64,000 nt of DNA from Halococcus salifodinae DSM 8989 (GCF_000336935.1 NZ_AOME01000069.1:1-64000); one strand, 5' to 3'. Positions 11,052-20,937 are shown, counted from the stretch's first letter. The notes: generated from the sequence alone by a model not told the origin. Program-made: numbers and translations.

Positions 11052-11794
11052 GCCGGTCACACGACGCGTCGCTCGTCGAGTTCGAGGGCGTGAACAAGTA
11101 CTTCGGCGAGGCACACGTGCTGACGGACATCGATCTCGCGATCGACGATCAGGAGGTCTGTGTCGTCGTCGGCCCGAGCGGCAGCGGGAAGTCGACGCTG
11201 CTGCGGTGTGCAAACAGGTTGGAGGAGATCCAGTCGGGTGACATCCGACTGGCGGGCGAGTCCATTTCAGCTCCGGGCGCGAACGTCGACCGGCTCCGCC
11301 AGCGCATCGGGATGGTGTTCCAGAGCTTCAACCTCTTCCCCCACAAGACCGCGCTCGAAAACGTCACGCTCGGCCCGATGAAGGTGCGCGGACTCTCGAA
11401 GGCCGAGGCCACCGATCGCGCCGAGGGACTGCTCGATCGAGTCGGGCTCTCGGCCCAGTCCGACTCCTACCCGAACGCGCTTTCGGGTGGTCAACAACAA
11501 CGGGTCGCGATCGCCCGTGCGCTCGCGATGGAGCCCGAGGTGATGCTGTTCGACGAGGTGACGAGCGCGCTCGACCCCGAGCTCGTCGGTGAGGTGCTCG
11601 AAGTGATGCGGGGTCTCGCCGAGGAAGGGATGACGATGATGGTCGTGACCCACCAGATGGGGTTCGCCCGCGAGGTCGGCGACCGCGTCGTCTTGATGTC
11701 CGAGGGTCGGATCGTCGAGACCAGCGAGCCGAAACGCTTCTTCTCGGATCCCGACACCGAACGCGGCCAGCAGTTCCTCTCGCGGCTGCTCTGA
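11048..11794 (+). CDS. Polar amino-acid ABC transporter ATP-binding protein
   Basis: The motor of the importer encoded by the two genes before it. Walker A is GPSGSGKST near residue 43, the Q-loop is [12 protein letters not shown] near 88-99, the signature is [15 protein letters not shown] near 144, and Walker B is [14 protein letters not shown] near 165. [12 protein letters not shown] near 200 holds the switch histidine. 248 residues matches GlnQ/HisP-type ATPases. The stop codon directly abuts the stop of the convergent alcohol dehydrogenase at 11795, leaving no space for a conventional terminator. Confidence 0.94.
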   Translation: MSRSHDASLVEFEGVNKYFGEAHVLTDIDLAIDDQEVCVVVGPSGSGKSTLLRCANRLEEIQSGDIRLAGESISAPGANVDRLRQRIGMVFQSFNLFPHKTALENVTLGPMKVRGLSKAEATDRAEGLLDRVGLSAQSDSYPNALSGGQQQRVAIARALAMEPEVMLFDEVTSALDPELVGEVLEVMRGLAEEGMTMMVVTHQMGFAREVGDRVVLMSEGRIVETSEPKRFFSDPDTERGQQFLSRLL

Positions 11795-12856
11795 CTACAG
11801 CTCGGTGACGACCTCGATCCCCCGCGTTTCGTACTCGTCCATCGCGGCGAGCCGATCGGAAACGTCGTCGAGTCCGACCTCGCGCGTGACGAGGCGGCCG
11901 GGGTCGAGAACGTCGCTCTCGACGAGGCGGAGCACCTCGTCGTAGCCCGTCGGCGACAGGCCGCGAACTCCTAAAAAGTCGATCTCTCCCCGGGCGATCG
12001 CGTCGGTCGGCAGCGCGATCTCGCCGCGCTCGGCGTCGGTCGTGAGCCCGACCTGGACGTGACGGCCGCGCCGCTGGAGACTCTCGACCGCGTCGCGGCA
12101 CGTCTCCTGCCGCCCGAGCGCGTCTATCGTGACGTGCGCGCCGCCGTCGGTAAGCGCCGCGATCGCTCCCGGCACGTCGTTCGTTTCTGCTCCGTTCACC
12201 GTCTCGGTTGCGCCGATCTCGCTCGCAAGGTCGAGAGTCGCGTTGTCGACGTCGACCGCGACGACCCGTGCGCCGAGCGCGTTCGCGATCTGCACCGCTG
12301 AGAGTCCGACGCCGCCACAGCCGAACACCGCGACCCACTCGCCGGCCGCGATGTCGGCGCGGCGGACGAGCGCGTTGAACGCCGTGACGTACCGACAGCC
12401 GAGCGCTGCCGCGTCGACCGGCGCGACGCCTTCCCCGAGTGCCGTGAGGTTGTACGCGGCATGGGGGACGTGAACCCGCTCGGCGAACGCTCCCGGTGCA
12501 GCGGGCTCGAACCCCAGCGCGCGATCGTCGGGACAGACGTTCCCGTGGCCGGTCACGCACGCCCCGCAGTCACCACACCCGAGATTGAACGGCACCGCGA
12601 CGCGTTCGCCGCCCTCGAAGGGCGTAACGTGATCGCCGGTTTCGACGATCCGGCCGACGGGTTCGTGACCGAGGATCTGCCCACGAGGAACTTTGTCGTC
12701 GGCCCACTCGCCGTGGCCCTGCCACGCGTGCCAGTCGCTCCGGCAGATGCCGCAGGCCTCGACCGCGACCACGGCTCCGTGGTTCTCGACGTCGGGCGGA
12801 GCGATCGACTCGATCGCGAGCGGTTCGCCGTACTCGTGGAGGACTGCGGCGCGCAT
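11795..12856 (-). CDS. Zinc-dependent alcohol dehydrogenase family protein
   Basis: A medium-chain dehydrogenase/reductase. The catalytic zinc residues are seen in CGICRSDWHAW near residue 38 and GHEPVGRI near 62, and the four structural-zinc cysteines in CGDCGACVTGHGNVC near 92-106. The cofactor loop is VFGCGGVGLSAVQIA near 172. The ATG at 12856 is preferred because MRAAVLHEYGEP is the standard start; the longer frame adds 15 unconserved residues. It is 53 bases downstream of rfcL on the same strand. The substrate cannot be told; it belongs with the alcohol/threonine/glucose dehydrogenase group. Confidence 0.87.
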   Translation of the reverse strand: MRAAVLHEYGEPLAIESIAPPDVENHGAVVAVEACGICRSDWHAWQGHGEWADDKVPRGQILGHEPVGRIVETGDHVTPFEGGERVAVPFNLGCGDCGACVTGHGNVCPDDRALGFEPAAPGAFAERVHVPHAAYNLTALGEGVAPVDAAALGCRYVTAFNALVRRADIAAGEWVAVFGCGGVGLSAVQIANALGARVVAVDVDNATLDLASEIGATETVNGAETNDVPGAIAALTDGGAHVTIDALGRQETCRDAVESLQRRGRHVQVGLTTDAERGEIALPTDAIARGEIDFLGVRGLSPTGYDEVLRLVESDVLDPGRLVTREVGLDDVSDRLAAMDEYETRGIEVVTEL

Positions 12857-12909
12857 GCGCGGCGTTCGTCCCGGACGGTCAAAAGCCTCGCCGACCGTCA
12901 CGGGCCAGT

Positions 12910-14391
12910 TCAGTAGAAGTCCGCGAGACCGGACTGGGAGTCGTCGGCTGCGGAATCGTCGCCAGCGCTCTCGTCCCGGTCGTTCTCGTCTTCTGCATCC
13001 GTCGACTCCGCAGCCGTGCCGTCCGTGCTCGACTCGCCATCCGGGTCGTCGCTCGTTTCCGGTTCCTCGGTGGTTCGCGTCGCGCCCTCGAACGCGCCCT
13101 CGGCGTGCGAGACCGCCTCCTCGTCGCGGCGTTCCGCGGCGTCGGCGACGATCTTCTGTACTTTGTTGGTATCCTTCCCGCTGCCGGTAATGTGGGCGAC
13201 GTGCTCGGCGTCGAGATCATATCTGGCGGCCATCGTCACCGTCAGCTCCCGGTTCGTACAGTGGTGGGTCATCGCCGACAAAAATGGCATGACGTCGTTG
13301 CGCGCGCTCGCCATGCTCATCCCGCCGGTTTCGGCGATGTGTTGGGCGACGTAATCGCGCTTCTCGCGTGTGCCCCGCGATCGTCCGAGTTTCGACCAGT
13401 AGCTCGGCGGGCCGTACCGCGTCCAGCCACCCTTCGGCTCCCGTCTCGCGGCCGCGACGCCCGCCGTCATCGCGTCGCCGGCGTAGCGCCAGTACGAGTA
13501 GTCCTGGGTGGCTCGCACCCGCCCGAGCCAGCGGTCGGCGTTCGCGAGGTTGTCGTAGGCGTCGGCGAGTTCAGGCCCGTGAAAGTCCTTCGGGACGTTG
13601 TCCTCGATCCAGTTGATGAGGTCGTCGGGGGTCTCGTCGACGTCGTAGGAGGATCGGAGTGCGCTTTCTGCGTCCTCCTCTTTGATGAGCGCGTCGAGGA
13701 AATCGAAGATTCCGGTCGTGCGATCGCGGTCGCCGGTGACCACGGCCTCGGCGGTGAGTTTCTCGTTCACCTCCGCGAGCGCCTGGAGGTCGTTGACCGC
13801 CCCCCGGAGATCGCCGCTGTTGGCCTCGGCGATCGCCTCCAGGGCGTCGGATTCGTACTCGACGTCCTCCCGGCGGCAGATGTCACGGAGCACGGGCAGG
13901 ATCGAGCGTGCCCCGACGTCTCGGAACTCGATCGTCTCGCAGGCGTTGCGGAGGGAGTTCGACATGTCGTAGAACTCGTTGGCGATGAGGATCATCGGCT
14001 GGCCGGCCTCCTTCACGAGGCTCGTGATCGCGCGCGAGCCGCCACGGTCGACGTTCCCGTGGAGGTTGTCGGCCTCGTCCATGACGACGAGCCGTCGGCC
14101 CGCCCCACCCTCGGTGAGCGTGCCGGATTTGGCGGCCTCGCCCGCGATCCGCTCGACGACCGCCTTCGTGCGCTGGTCGGAGGCGTTGAGCTCGATCGTC
14201 GGCCAGTCCATGTCGGCCGCGAGCGCGTGGGCTGCCGAGGTCTTCCCGACGCCTGGCGCGCCGTGGAGAATGACGGCTTCTCCATGTGCGTCCCACGTCT
14301 CGGCCCACTCGGCGAGTGCATCTCGGGCTTTGTTGTTGCCACGCACTTCCGAGAGCGTCGACGGACGATACTTCTCGGTCCAATCAACCAT
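12910..14391 (-). CDS. rfcL: Replication factor C large subunit
   Basis: Large subunit of the archaeal clamp loader that opens PCNA and places it on primed DNA. The AAA+ domain begins at once: WTEKYRPSTLSEVRGN near residue 4, Walker A HGAPGVGKTSA near 44, and Walker B LVVMDEADN near 105. The clamp-loader collar follows, then a long acidic linker from about 435. The last residues, QSGLADFY, fit a PCNA-interacting peptide (QxxLxxFY) at the extreme C-terminus, as in archaeal RfcL. 493 residues is normal for haloarchaea. It lies downstream of mutS-mutL with 75 bases between. Confidence 0.95.
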   Translation of the reverse strand: MVDWTEKYRPSTLSEVRGNNKARDALAEWAETWDAHGEAVILHGAPGVGKTSAAHALAADMDWPTIELNASDQRTKAVVERIAGEAAKSGTLTEGGAGRRLVVMDEADNLHGNVDRGGSRAITSLVKEAGQPMILIANEFYDMSNSLRNACETIEFRDVGARSILPVLRDICRREDVEYESDALEAIAEANSGDLRGAVNDLQALAEVNEKLTAEAVVTGDRDRTTGIFDFLDALIKEEDAESALRSSYDVDETPDDLINWIEDNVPKDFHGPELADAYDNLANADRWLGRVRATQDYSYWRYAGDAMTAGVAAARREPKGGWTRYGPPSYWSKLGRSRGTREKRDYVAQHIAETGGMSMASARNDVMPFLSAMTHHCTNRELTVTMAARYDLDAEHVAHITGSGKDTNKVQKIVADAAERRDEEAVSHAEGAFEGATRTTEEPETSDDPDGESSTDGTAAESTDAEDENDRDESAGDDSAADDSQSGLADFY

Positions 14392-14466
14392 TGTCGGCGT
14401 TACACGCGAACCGTGGTTAGGTGTTCCGAACGAACTCGAAGTGCGTCGAGAGCGGGATGCGTTCCA

Positions 14467-16131
14467 TCAGTCGAACCGCGTGTTCGGCCGCTCGAACCCG
14501 CGCGCGAACGTCTCCTCGTCGATCGTCAGCACCGTCGGCCGGCCGTGCGGGCACGCGAACGGCTGCTCGCACGCGCCGAGGCGTTCGACCAGCCTGGCGG
14601 CGTCCTCGCCGGTGAGGGAGTCGCCGGCTTTGAGCGAGGGGTGACACGCGACATCCTTCAAAAGTTCCTCGCGTGGGTTTTCTGGCCCGTCGCCAGCGAG
14701 GAACGCGTCGAGCACGTCGTGAACGGCCGACGGTTCCGCGACGCGGCCGAGCGGCGCGGGCAGTCCCGTCGCCCGGTACGCTCCGCTATCGGCTTCGATC
14801 CGAAAGCCGAGCGCGTCGAGGGCCTCGGCGTTGGCGTCCACGAGCGCTGCCTCCGCGGCCGTCAGCGAGAGCGACGTCGGCTCGATCGGAACCGAATCGA
14901 TCCCGTCGTCGAGCGCTTCCCGGAGGCGTTCGAAGTTGATCCGCTCGTGGGCGGCGTGCTGGTCGACCACGAGGAGATCGTCGTCGGCCTCGCACAGGAG
15001 GTAGAGGTCGCGGAACTGGCCGATGACCCCGATCGCGTCGAACGTCGACTCGCACGCGGGCTCGCCGAGCGACGAGTCGAGATCGAACGCGATCTCTCCC
15101 GTGTGTGCGAGGTCCTGAGTCGCGAGCGCCGCCGAGACGGCCTGCTCGACCACCTCGGCGACTGCATCCGGATCGGCGAACGCGACTTCGTCCTTCGATG
15201 GATGGACGTTGACGTCGACCTGCTCCGGTGGCAAAGCGACGTCGACCACGGCGATCGGATACCGATCGTCGGGCAGCAGACTACCGTACCCCCGCGTCAC
15301 GGCGTTCCTGACGGTCGTGTCGTCGAGCGCGCGGCCGTTGATCGCGGTGGTGACGTGTGCCGGCGTCGACCGAGTGATGGAGGGATAGACCACGAGCCCG
15401 CTCACGCTGACCCCGTCGGACGACTGGTTGTCGCCACCCTCGTCTTCGTCTCCCCGACGGAACACGGTGCTCTGGCTCGCCGCCTCGCGGTCGTACACCC
15501 CGAGGATCGCGTCGGTGTAGCTCATCGAACCAGGAGTCGAGAGGACAGTTCTATCGTCGTGGGTCAGCGAGAATCGCACGTCTGGATGGGTCAGCGCGTA
15601 GTCCGAAACCGTCTCGCTGATCCGGGCGAACTCGCGTTTCGGCGTGGCGAGGGACTTCCGGCGTACCGGCGTGTTGGCGAACAGATCGGTGGCCGAGACC
15701 GTGGTGCCGACCGCCCGGCCCGCCGGCCCCGTCGTTTTCTCCTCGCCATCGACGACGACCCGTGTGCCGGCCGCTCCGCTCTCTTCGGCCTTCGTGGTGA
15801 GTTCGAGGCGCGCGACCTGCGCGATGCTCGGCAGCGCTTCGCCCCGGAAACCGAGGGTCGCGACGCGCTCGACGTCGTCCACGTCGTGAATCTTGCTTGT
15901 TGCGTGGCGCTCGACGGCGAGGCGGGCGTCGGCCTCGGTCATCCCGTGGCCGTCGTCCGCGACCTGGACGAGATCGAGACCTGCGTTCTCGACGGCGATC
16001 TCGATGCTGTCAGCGCCGGCGTCGAGCGCGTTCTCCACGAGTTCGGTCACGACGCTCGCAGGCCTGGTGACGACCTCGCCGGCCGCGATGCGTTCGATCG
16101 TTACCGTACTGAGTTCAGTGATTCTCGTCAT
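14467..16131 (-). CDS. mutL: DNA mismatch repair protein MutL
   Basis: Couples mismatch recognition by MutS to strand incision. The N-terminal GHKL ATPase is plain: IAAGEVVTRPASVVTELVEN near residue 14, DDGHGMTEAD near 58, ATLGFRGEALPSIAQVARLE near 88. The C-terminal domain has DQHAAHERINFE near 388, matching the endonuclease motif DQHA(x)2E(x)4E, and CPHGRPT near 530, so this is the nicking type of MutL that works without MutH. It starts inside the last codons of mutS (17-base overlap), so the two are translationally coupled. 554 residues is the usual size in haloarchaea. Confidence 0.95.
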   Translation of the reverse strand: MTRITELSTVTIERIAAGEVVTRPASVVTELVENALDAGADSIEIAVENAGLDLVQVADDGHGMTEADARLAVERHATSKIHDVDDVERVATLGFRGEALPSIAQVARLELTTKAEESGAAGTRVVVDGEEKTTGPAGRAVGTTVSATDLFANTPVRRKSLATPKREFARISETVSDYALTHPDVRFSLTHDDRTVLSTPGSMSYTDAILGVYDREAASQSTVFRRGDEDEGGDNQSSDGVSVSGLVVYPSITRSTPAHVTTAINGRALDDTTVRNAVTRGYGSLLPDDRYPIAVVDVALPPEQVDVNVHPSKDEVAFADPDAVAEVVEQAVSAALATQDLAHTGEIAFDLDSSLGEPACESTFDAIGVIGQFRDLYLLCEADDDLLVVDQHAAHERINFERLREALDDGIDSVPIEPTSLSLTAAEAALVDANAEALDALGFRIEADSGAYRATGLPAPLGRVAEPSAVHDVLDAFLAGDGPENPREELLKDVACHPSLKAGDSLTGEDAARLVERLGACEQPFACPHGRPTVLTIDEETFARGFERPNTRFD

Positions 16132-18904
16132 CGAGTCGGCGTTTGAGCCCGTCGAGCCGGACGAGCGCCTCCACGGGCGTCGTCTCGGCGATCCGTAGGC
16201 TCCGTAGTTCGGCTACGATCTCGGCGCGGATAGCGGCTTCGTCCCGGTCGGTTTCGGCCGCGGAATCGGCGTCGGCACGGCCGCTGCTGTCGTCCGCTTC
16301 ACCACCGTGGCCGCCGTCAGCAGGGCCGCCGTCATCGTGGCCATCTCGCTTGTCGTCTCCACTCGGTCGATCCCGGCCGGCGGTCCCCGACACGAGGTCG
16401 CGTGAGCGCTCGACGACCGGATCGGGAACGCCCGCCATCCGTGCGACGTCGACCCCGTAGGATGCCGAGGCGGCCCCCTCGGTCACCGTGTGAAGGAACG
16501 TCACCTCTCCGTCGGTTCGATCGGCGGCGAACTGGAGGGTCTGGACGCCGTCGAGCTCCGCAGCAATCTCTGTGAGATCGTGGTAGTGAGTCGCAAACAG
16601 CGTGGTCGCACCGATCTCGTCGTGGATGAACTCCGTCACCGCTCTGGCGATCGCTTCGCCGTCGGTGGTGCTGGTCCCCCGACCTACTTCATCGAGGAGG
16701 ACGAGCGAATCCGCGGTCGCGCCGTGGAGGATGTCGGTGAGTTCGCTCATCTCGCGCATGAACGTCGACTGGCCGCCCGCGATGTCGTCGCTCGCGCCGA
16801 CTCGTGTGAACACTCGGTCGACGATCGGGAGGCGTACCTCCTGGGCCGGCACGAAACTCCCCATCTGGGCGAGGATCGCGATCAGCGCGATCTGGCGCAT
16901 GTACGTCGATTTGCCCGCCATGTTCGGCCCGGTCACGATGGCGAACGGTTCCTCGCACAGGTCGGCGTCGTTCGGCACGAACTCGGCGTGGCGTTCGACC
17001 ACCGGATGCCGGCCGTCGCGGATCGCGATACCGTCGTTGCCGAATTCGGGCCGGGCGTAGTCGTTCTCGACGGCGATGTCCGCGAGCGTACAGAGCACGT
17101 CGAGGGTCGCGAGATGGTCGGCGAGGTGCTGGACGCGGTCGGTTTCGGCGGCGATCTCGTCCCGGATGTCGGTAAAGAGCTGGTGTTCGCGCGAATCGGC
17201 GCGCTCGGCCGCACCGAGGATTTCGTCCTCGCGGCGCTCGAGTTCGGGCGTGTAGAACCGCTCCGAGTTCTTGAGCGTCTGCCGGCGGGTGTACTCCTCG
17301 GGCACCGCATCGAGGTTCGCGTTCGTGACCTCGATGTAGTAGCCGTGGACCTCGGTGTGACCCACCGACAGCGAGTCGATCCCGGTCCGCTCGCGTTCGC
17401 GGTCTTCGAGGCTCGCCACCCACTCGCGGCCCTCGCGTGCGGTCGACCGGAGGTCGTCGAGATCGTCGTCGAACCCCTGCGCGATGACGCCGCCCTCGGT
17501 GATCTCGGCGGGGGGTTCGGCTTGAATCGCGCGACCGATCAGTCCCCGGACGTCGTCGAGCCCGTCGAGTCCTTCTCGACACTCCACGAGCAGATCGGAC
17601 TCGGCATCCGACAGCACCTCTCGAAGCCGTGGCACGACGTCGAGCGTCGTCTTCAGCGCGCGGAGGTCGCGGGCGTTCGCCCGGCCGCGCGAAACGCGCG
17701 CCACGAGTCGCTCGATGTCGTACACTTCCCGCAGGAGTTCGCGGGCCTCCTCGCGGACGAGCGATTCGTGCGTCAACTCCTCGACGGCGTCGAGGCGTGC
17801 CTCGATCACCGCCTGATCGAGCAGCGGACGACGGAGCCAGTGATCGAGTTCCCGCCGCCCGAGCGCACACGTGGTCTCGTCGAGCACCGCCACGAGTGTG
17901 TGGTCGTCGCCGCCCGCGTGGTTCTCGAAGACGTCGAGGCTCCGGAGTGCGGTCGCGTCGAGCCCCATGCGCTCGCGCGGATCGTACCTGGTGAGTCTGG
18001 TGACGTGGCCGAGTTCGCCCTCGGCGACTTGGGTGTGCTCCGCGTAGTCGAGCAGCGCGCCCGCGGCCCGGATCTCGGCATCGCACTCGAACACCGCCTC
18101 CGGGTTCGGTGCGTACGACGTGACGCGCTCGCGAGCGGTCTCGGGCTCGAACGCCGCCGCGTCGTGTGGCGTCACCATGCCGTCGATATCGAAATTCCCG
18201 TCCGAAATCTCCGGCGCGAGCACGACCTCCGCGGGAGCAAGCCTGTCGAGCTCGTCCTGAATCGTTCCCTGCGAATCCGCGCTCGTGGCGCGGAACTCAC
18301 CGGTCGAGACGTCGACGAACGCGACGGCGTGGGTCGTTCCCGACGGTTCCACATCACCATTTCCGCTCGCTTTCGCGCTGGTTCCGCCATCGGTTTCGGT
18401 GGCAGCCGCTTCGTCCGCTGTTGGCTCGGCTGTCGTGTCGTGTGCCCCGCCCGCTGTGTCCGCTGCGTCCGCTCGCGCGAGGCAAGCGACGTAGTTGTTG
18501 CCGGGCGCGAGCAGTTCGTCCTCGACGACTGTCCCGGGCGTCACGACGCGGGTGACGGCCCGATCGACGACGCCAGTGGCCTCGTCGGCGTCCTCGATCT
18601 GCTCGGCGACTGCGATCCGGTAGCCCGCATCGAGGAGCGTTTCGACGTACGTCGCCGCGTTGTCGATCGGGATGCCCGCCATCGGGTAGGTTCCCGTGCT
18701 GTCCTCGCGCTGGGTAAGGGTGATCTCGAGTTCGCGCGAAATCGTCTCCGCCGCCCCGCAGAACGCTTCGTAGAAATCGCCCATCTGAAAGAGGAGGAGT
18801 GCGTCGTCGTACGCCTCACACAGCTCGACGTACTGCGTCATCATCGGGGTGAGGTCCTCGCGACTCGCCGTCATCCCTTCCGGCGGTCCGAGCGCGGCAT
18901 CCAT
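16115..18904 (-). CDS. mutS: DNA mismatch repair protein MutS
   Basis: Binds mismatches and small loops. The mismatch-contacting Phe-x-Glu motif is in QMGDFYEAF near residue 36; the Walker A motif is TGPNMAGKST near 655; Walker B and the dimer interface follow (LVLLDEVGRGTSTTDGEA near 735). A low-complexity Ala/Thr/Glu insert lies near 140-185, and a long acidic region is found near 855-910 before the C-terminal helix pair. I chose the ATG at 18904 (MDAALGPPEGM) because the upstream 33 residues overlap the divergent GNAT gene's promoter. The length, 929 residues, is slightly above bacterial MutS owing to those acidic inserts. Confidence 0.94.
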   Translation of the reverse strand: MDAALGPPEGMTASREDLTPMMTQYVELCEAYDDALLLFQMGDFYEAFCGAAETISRELEITLTQREDSTGTYPMAGIPIDNAATYVETLLDAGYRIAVAEQIEDADEATGVVDRAVTRVVTPGTVVEDELLAPGNNYVACLARADAADTAGGAHDTTAEPTADEAAATETDGGTSAKASGNGDVEPSGTTHAVAFVDVSTGEFRATSADSQGTIQDELDRLAPAEVVLAPEISDGNFDIDGMVTPHDAAAFEPETARERVTSYAPNPEAVFECDAEIRAAGALLDYAEHTQVAEGELGHVTRLTRYDPRERMGLDATALRSLDVFENHAGGDDHTLVAVLDETTCALGRRELDHWLRRPLLDQAVIEARLDAVEELTHESLVREEARELLREVYDIERLVARVSRGRANARDLRALKTTLDVVPRLREVLSDAESDLLVECREGLDGLDDVRGLIGRAIQAEPPAEITEGGVIAQGFDDDLDDLRSTAREGREWVASLEDRERERTGIDSLSVGHTEVHGYYIEVTNANLDAVPEEYTRRQTLKNSERFYTPELERREDEILGAAERADSREHQLFTDIRDEIAAETDRVQHLADHLATLDVLCTLADIAVENDYARPEFGNDGIAIRDGRHPVVERHAEFVPNDADLCEEPFAIVTGPNMAGKSTYMRQIALIAILAQMGSFVPAQEVRLPIVDRVFTRVGASDDIAGGQSTFMREMSELTDILHGATADSLVLLDEVGRGTSTTDGEAIARAVTEFIHDEIGATTLFATHYHDLTEIAAELDGVQTLQFAADRTDGEVTFLHTVTEGAASASYGVDVARMAGVPDPVVERSRDLVSGTAGRDRPSGDDKRDGHDDGGPADGGHGGEADDSSGRADADSAAETDRDEAAIRAEIVAELRSLRIAETTPVEALVRLDGLKRRLDDENH

Positions 18905-18986
18905 ACTCGCCCGCGGAACGGCATCGTACAAAGACTTGCGGGTGATCTCGGTGAACGCTTTTGTTCCGGGGATCTCATTTCGAATC

Positions 18987-19589
18987 ATGTTCCCCGAGCG
19001 CATCGAAACCGATCGACTGGTACTCGAACGTCTCTGTCACGAGAACGTCGACCTCCAGGCGTTCTATCGCATCTGTTCGGACGCTGATGGTAGTGCGGAG
19101 ATGGACGAGGTCACCCAGTACATGCCGTGGGAGCCCCACACGACGATCAACGAATCGAAAGAGTTCATCGATGGGGCGGAAAAGCGGTGGAACGAAGACG
19201 AGAGCGCGGACTACGCCATTCGTCCTGCCGACGGCGAGGACGGCGCGGGCGAGTTCGCCGGCGTCGGCTCGCTGCATCCCGACTGGGATCGGCGTACCGG
19301 CGGCCTCGGGACGTGGCTCCGCAAGCGCTTCTGGGGCCGTGGCTACTCGGGCGAGCGCGCGGCGGCGCTGATGGAACTCGCCTTCGAACGCCTCGATCTC
19401 GAAGTGGTCGCGGTCACCCACCACGCCGACAACGAGAAATCCAAACGAGCGATCGAGAAGTACATCGAAGCCCACGGCGGTCGCTGCGATGGTCGTCTGC
19501 GGAACTGGGTGCCCTATGGCGACGAGGTGGCCGACGAATATCGCTACACCATCACGCAGTCGGAGTACCGCGAGGCGACCGGAGACTGA
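18987..19589 (+). CDS. GNAT acetyltransferase (RimJ/RimL-like)
   Basis: About 200 residues with the pattern of RimJ/RimL/AAC-type N-acetyltransferases: ETDRLVLERL near residue 6, GLGTWLRKRFWGRGYSGERA near 105 holding the acetyl-CoA pyrophosphate loop (R/Q-x-x-G-x-G/A), and VAVTHHADNEKSKRAIEKY near 140. These modify amino groups of proteins or small molecules; the target here is unknown. The ATG at 18987 is chosen since the upstream extension runs into mutS. It is divergent from mutS and converges with a second, unrelated GNAT gene nine bases away. Confidence 0.85.
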   Translation: MFPERIETDRLVLERLCHENVDLQAFYRICSDADGSAEMDEVTQYMPWEPHTTINESKEFIDGAEKRWNEDESADYAIRPADGEDGAGEFAGVGSLHPDWDRRTGGLGTWLRKRFWGRGYSGERAAALMELAFERLDLEVVAVTHHADNEKSKRAIEKYIEAHGGRCDGRLRNWVPYGDEVADEYRYTITQSEYREATGD

Positions 19590-19598
19590 GATCGCGGG

Positions 19599-20093
19599 CT
19601 AATCGAGATCGCGCGCGACGAGGTTGCCCCACGGCTCGAACCCCTCGCGTCGGTAGACGCTCGCCGCACGGTCGTTTTTCGTTCCGACGTCGAGCGCGAT
19701 CCGGTCGACGGGGAGATCCTGAGCGCGAGCGCATTCGTACGCCGCCGCGAGGAGATCGTCGGCGAGCCCCGTCCCGCGGGCGGACTCGCGAACGTAGAGT
19801 TCGTTCAACACCGCGGCGTCCCAGATCATCGCGAGGTCTTCGGGGAGGACGAAAACGTAGCCCGCGAGCCCGTCCTCGTCGCTCGATTCGGCGACGGTCA
19901 CACAGTCGGCGTCGCGTTCGACACAGCGATCGACCCACGCGAGGTACCGCTCGCGGTAGTCCTCGGTGAGTTTCCCGTCGTACGTGTCGGCCTTTTCGCC
20001 CGCACCCAGCCCGCCGAGTTCGCGCTCGAACGCCGCCTTGCACTCCCAGAGTTCCGCTGCGTCGCGGTCGGGGTCGTACGGTCTGTGGTTCAT
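19599..20093 (-). CDS. GNAT family N-acetyltransferase
   Basis: A 164-residue GNAT protein. Beta strands and the CoA loop are visible in LNELYVRESARGTGLADDLL near residues 97-116 (R-x-x-G-x-A), followed by ALDVGTKNDRAASVYRREGF near 137, the usual NxxAxxxYxxxGF ending. The N-terminal 40 residues contain an acidic helix (AAELWECKAAFERE). Substrate unknown. Its relationship with the neighbouring + strand GNAT gene is distant; they belong to different branches, so this is not a recent duplication. Confidence 0.86.
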   Translation of the reverse strand: MNHRPYDPDRDAAELWECKAAFERELGGLGAGEKADTYDGKLTEDYRERYLAWVDRCVERDADCVTVAESSDEDGLAGYVFVLPEDLAMIWDAAVLNELYVRESARGTGLADDLLAAAYECARAQDLPVDRIALDVGTKNDRAASVYRREGFEPWGNLVARDLD

Positions 20094-20171
20094 ACGCGGC
20101 GTTCGTCGGTCGGGGAGATACGGGTTCCGACAGCGCGGCCGGCACGGCGAGACTGTCGACCGAAACCGTGC

Positions 20172-20819
20172 TCACCGCCGCTCCCACAGCCGGGCCGCGA
20201 GGACGAACACGCTCGTGACGATCAACAGGAGCTGCCAGCCCGACTGAGCCACCGGGAAGACCCGCTCGACGTTTTCCGGTTCGGCTCCACGCGTGGGATC
20301 GACGCCGGAGTTGATGTGGACCTGCTCGGTGGAGCCACGTGCGGCCTCGGCCTCCCCACCGCCGAGTTCGACGAACGTCTGGACGAGTCCACGGTTGTTC
20401 GAGAACAGCAGTTCGCCCGAGAGGGCGTAGAACTGGTCGTGGATCGGATAGAAGAGGTTCACGCCACCACCGACGAGATCGAGACCGATGGCCGCGAACG
20501 CGACCGCAGCGACGCTCACCCACGCGATTCGCGCACCGCGAGCGTGCCACCGCCTCCGGACGAACGACGTCTCACGAACGCGGGTGTCGTAGTAGAGCAG
20601 CGCCGCTATCCCGAGAGGGAGCAGGAGGGTGTGGAGCACGGAGCGGTGGCCGCCCGGGATCAGAAATCCCGCGAAGGCATCGAGATCGGGAACGATCGTC
20701 ACCGCGAGCACGATCGCGACCGCACGGGCGTCGAAGGCGTCGGCGAGCAACCCGGCGGCGAGCAGTCCCGCGAGCGCGCAGTGGACGACCGTCGATGGCA
20801 CGGTCGGGGTTCGGCGCAC
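20172..20819 (-). CDS. YdjM/LexA-binding-type membrane protein, putative metal-dependent hydrolase
   Basis: A 215-residue membrane protein. VPDLDAFAGF near residue 42 and GGHRSVLHTLLL near 56-67 are the Asp/His motifs of the YdjM (DUF457) family, which are annotated as membrane-bound metal-dependent hydrolases although activity is unproven. Hydrophobic helices lie at about 10-40, 65-80, 95-115 and near the C-terminus at 195-212, with a long external loop between 120 and 190. The start could be the ATG at 20819 or a GTG at 20801. It follows the second GNAT gene divergently with 78 bases between. Confidence 0.75.
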   Translation of the reverse strand: MRRTPTVPSTVVHCALAGLLAAGLLADAFDARAVAIVLAVTIVPDLDAFAGFLIPGGHRSVLHTLLLPLGIAALLYYDTRVRETSFVRRRWHARGARIAWVSVAAVAFAAIGLDLVGGGVNLFYPIHDQFYALSGELLFSNNRGLVQTFVELGGGEAEAARGSTEQVHINSGVDPTRGAEPENVERVFPVAQSGWQLLLIVTSVFVLAARLWERR

Positions 20820-20937
20820 CGGCGAATAGTCCTTCCGCCGGATTCGCTTCGCTCGTCACACTGGGGGATGGCACAGCAACCGTCCCGGAGCAGTCCACTT
20901 CCGTTCGTTCCGTGTTCGGTTCGCCGAGCGGCCGTGC

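Noticed and set aside
13105-16146. A 1013-residue open frame on the + strand
   Set aside because: It is the antisense shadow of rfcL and mutL, kept open by GC-rich codon structure; its sequence is Arg/Val/Asp-rich without any motif.
16490-19087. An 865-residue open frame on the + strand
   Set aside because: Shadow of mutS, which has all family motifs on the minus strand.
19587-19600. Two adjacent GNAT genes as a recent tandem duplication
   Set aside because: They lie on opposite strands, differ in length and motif spacing, and belong to different branches.
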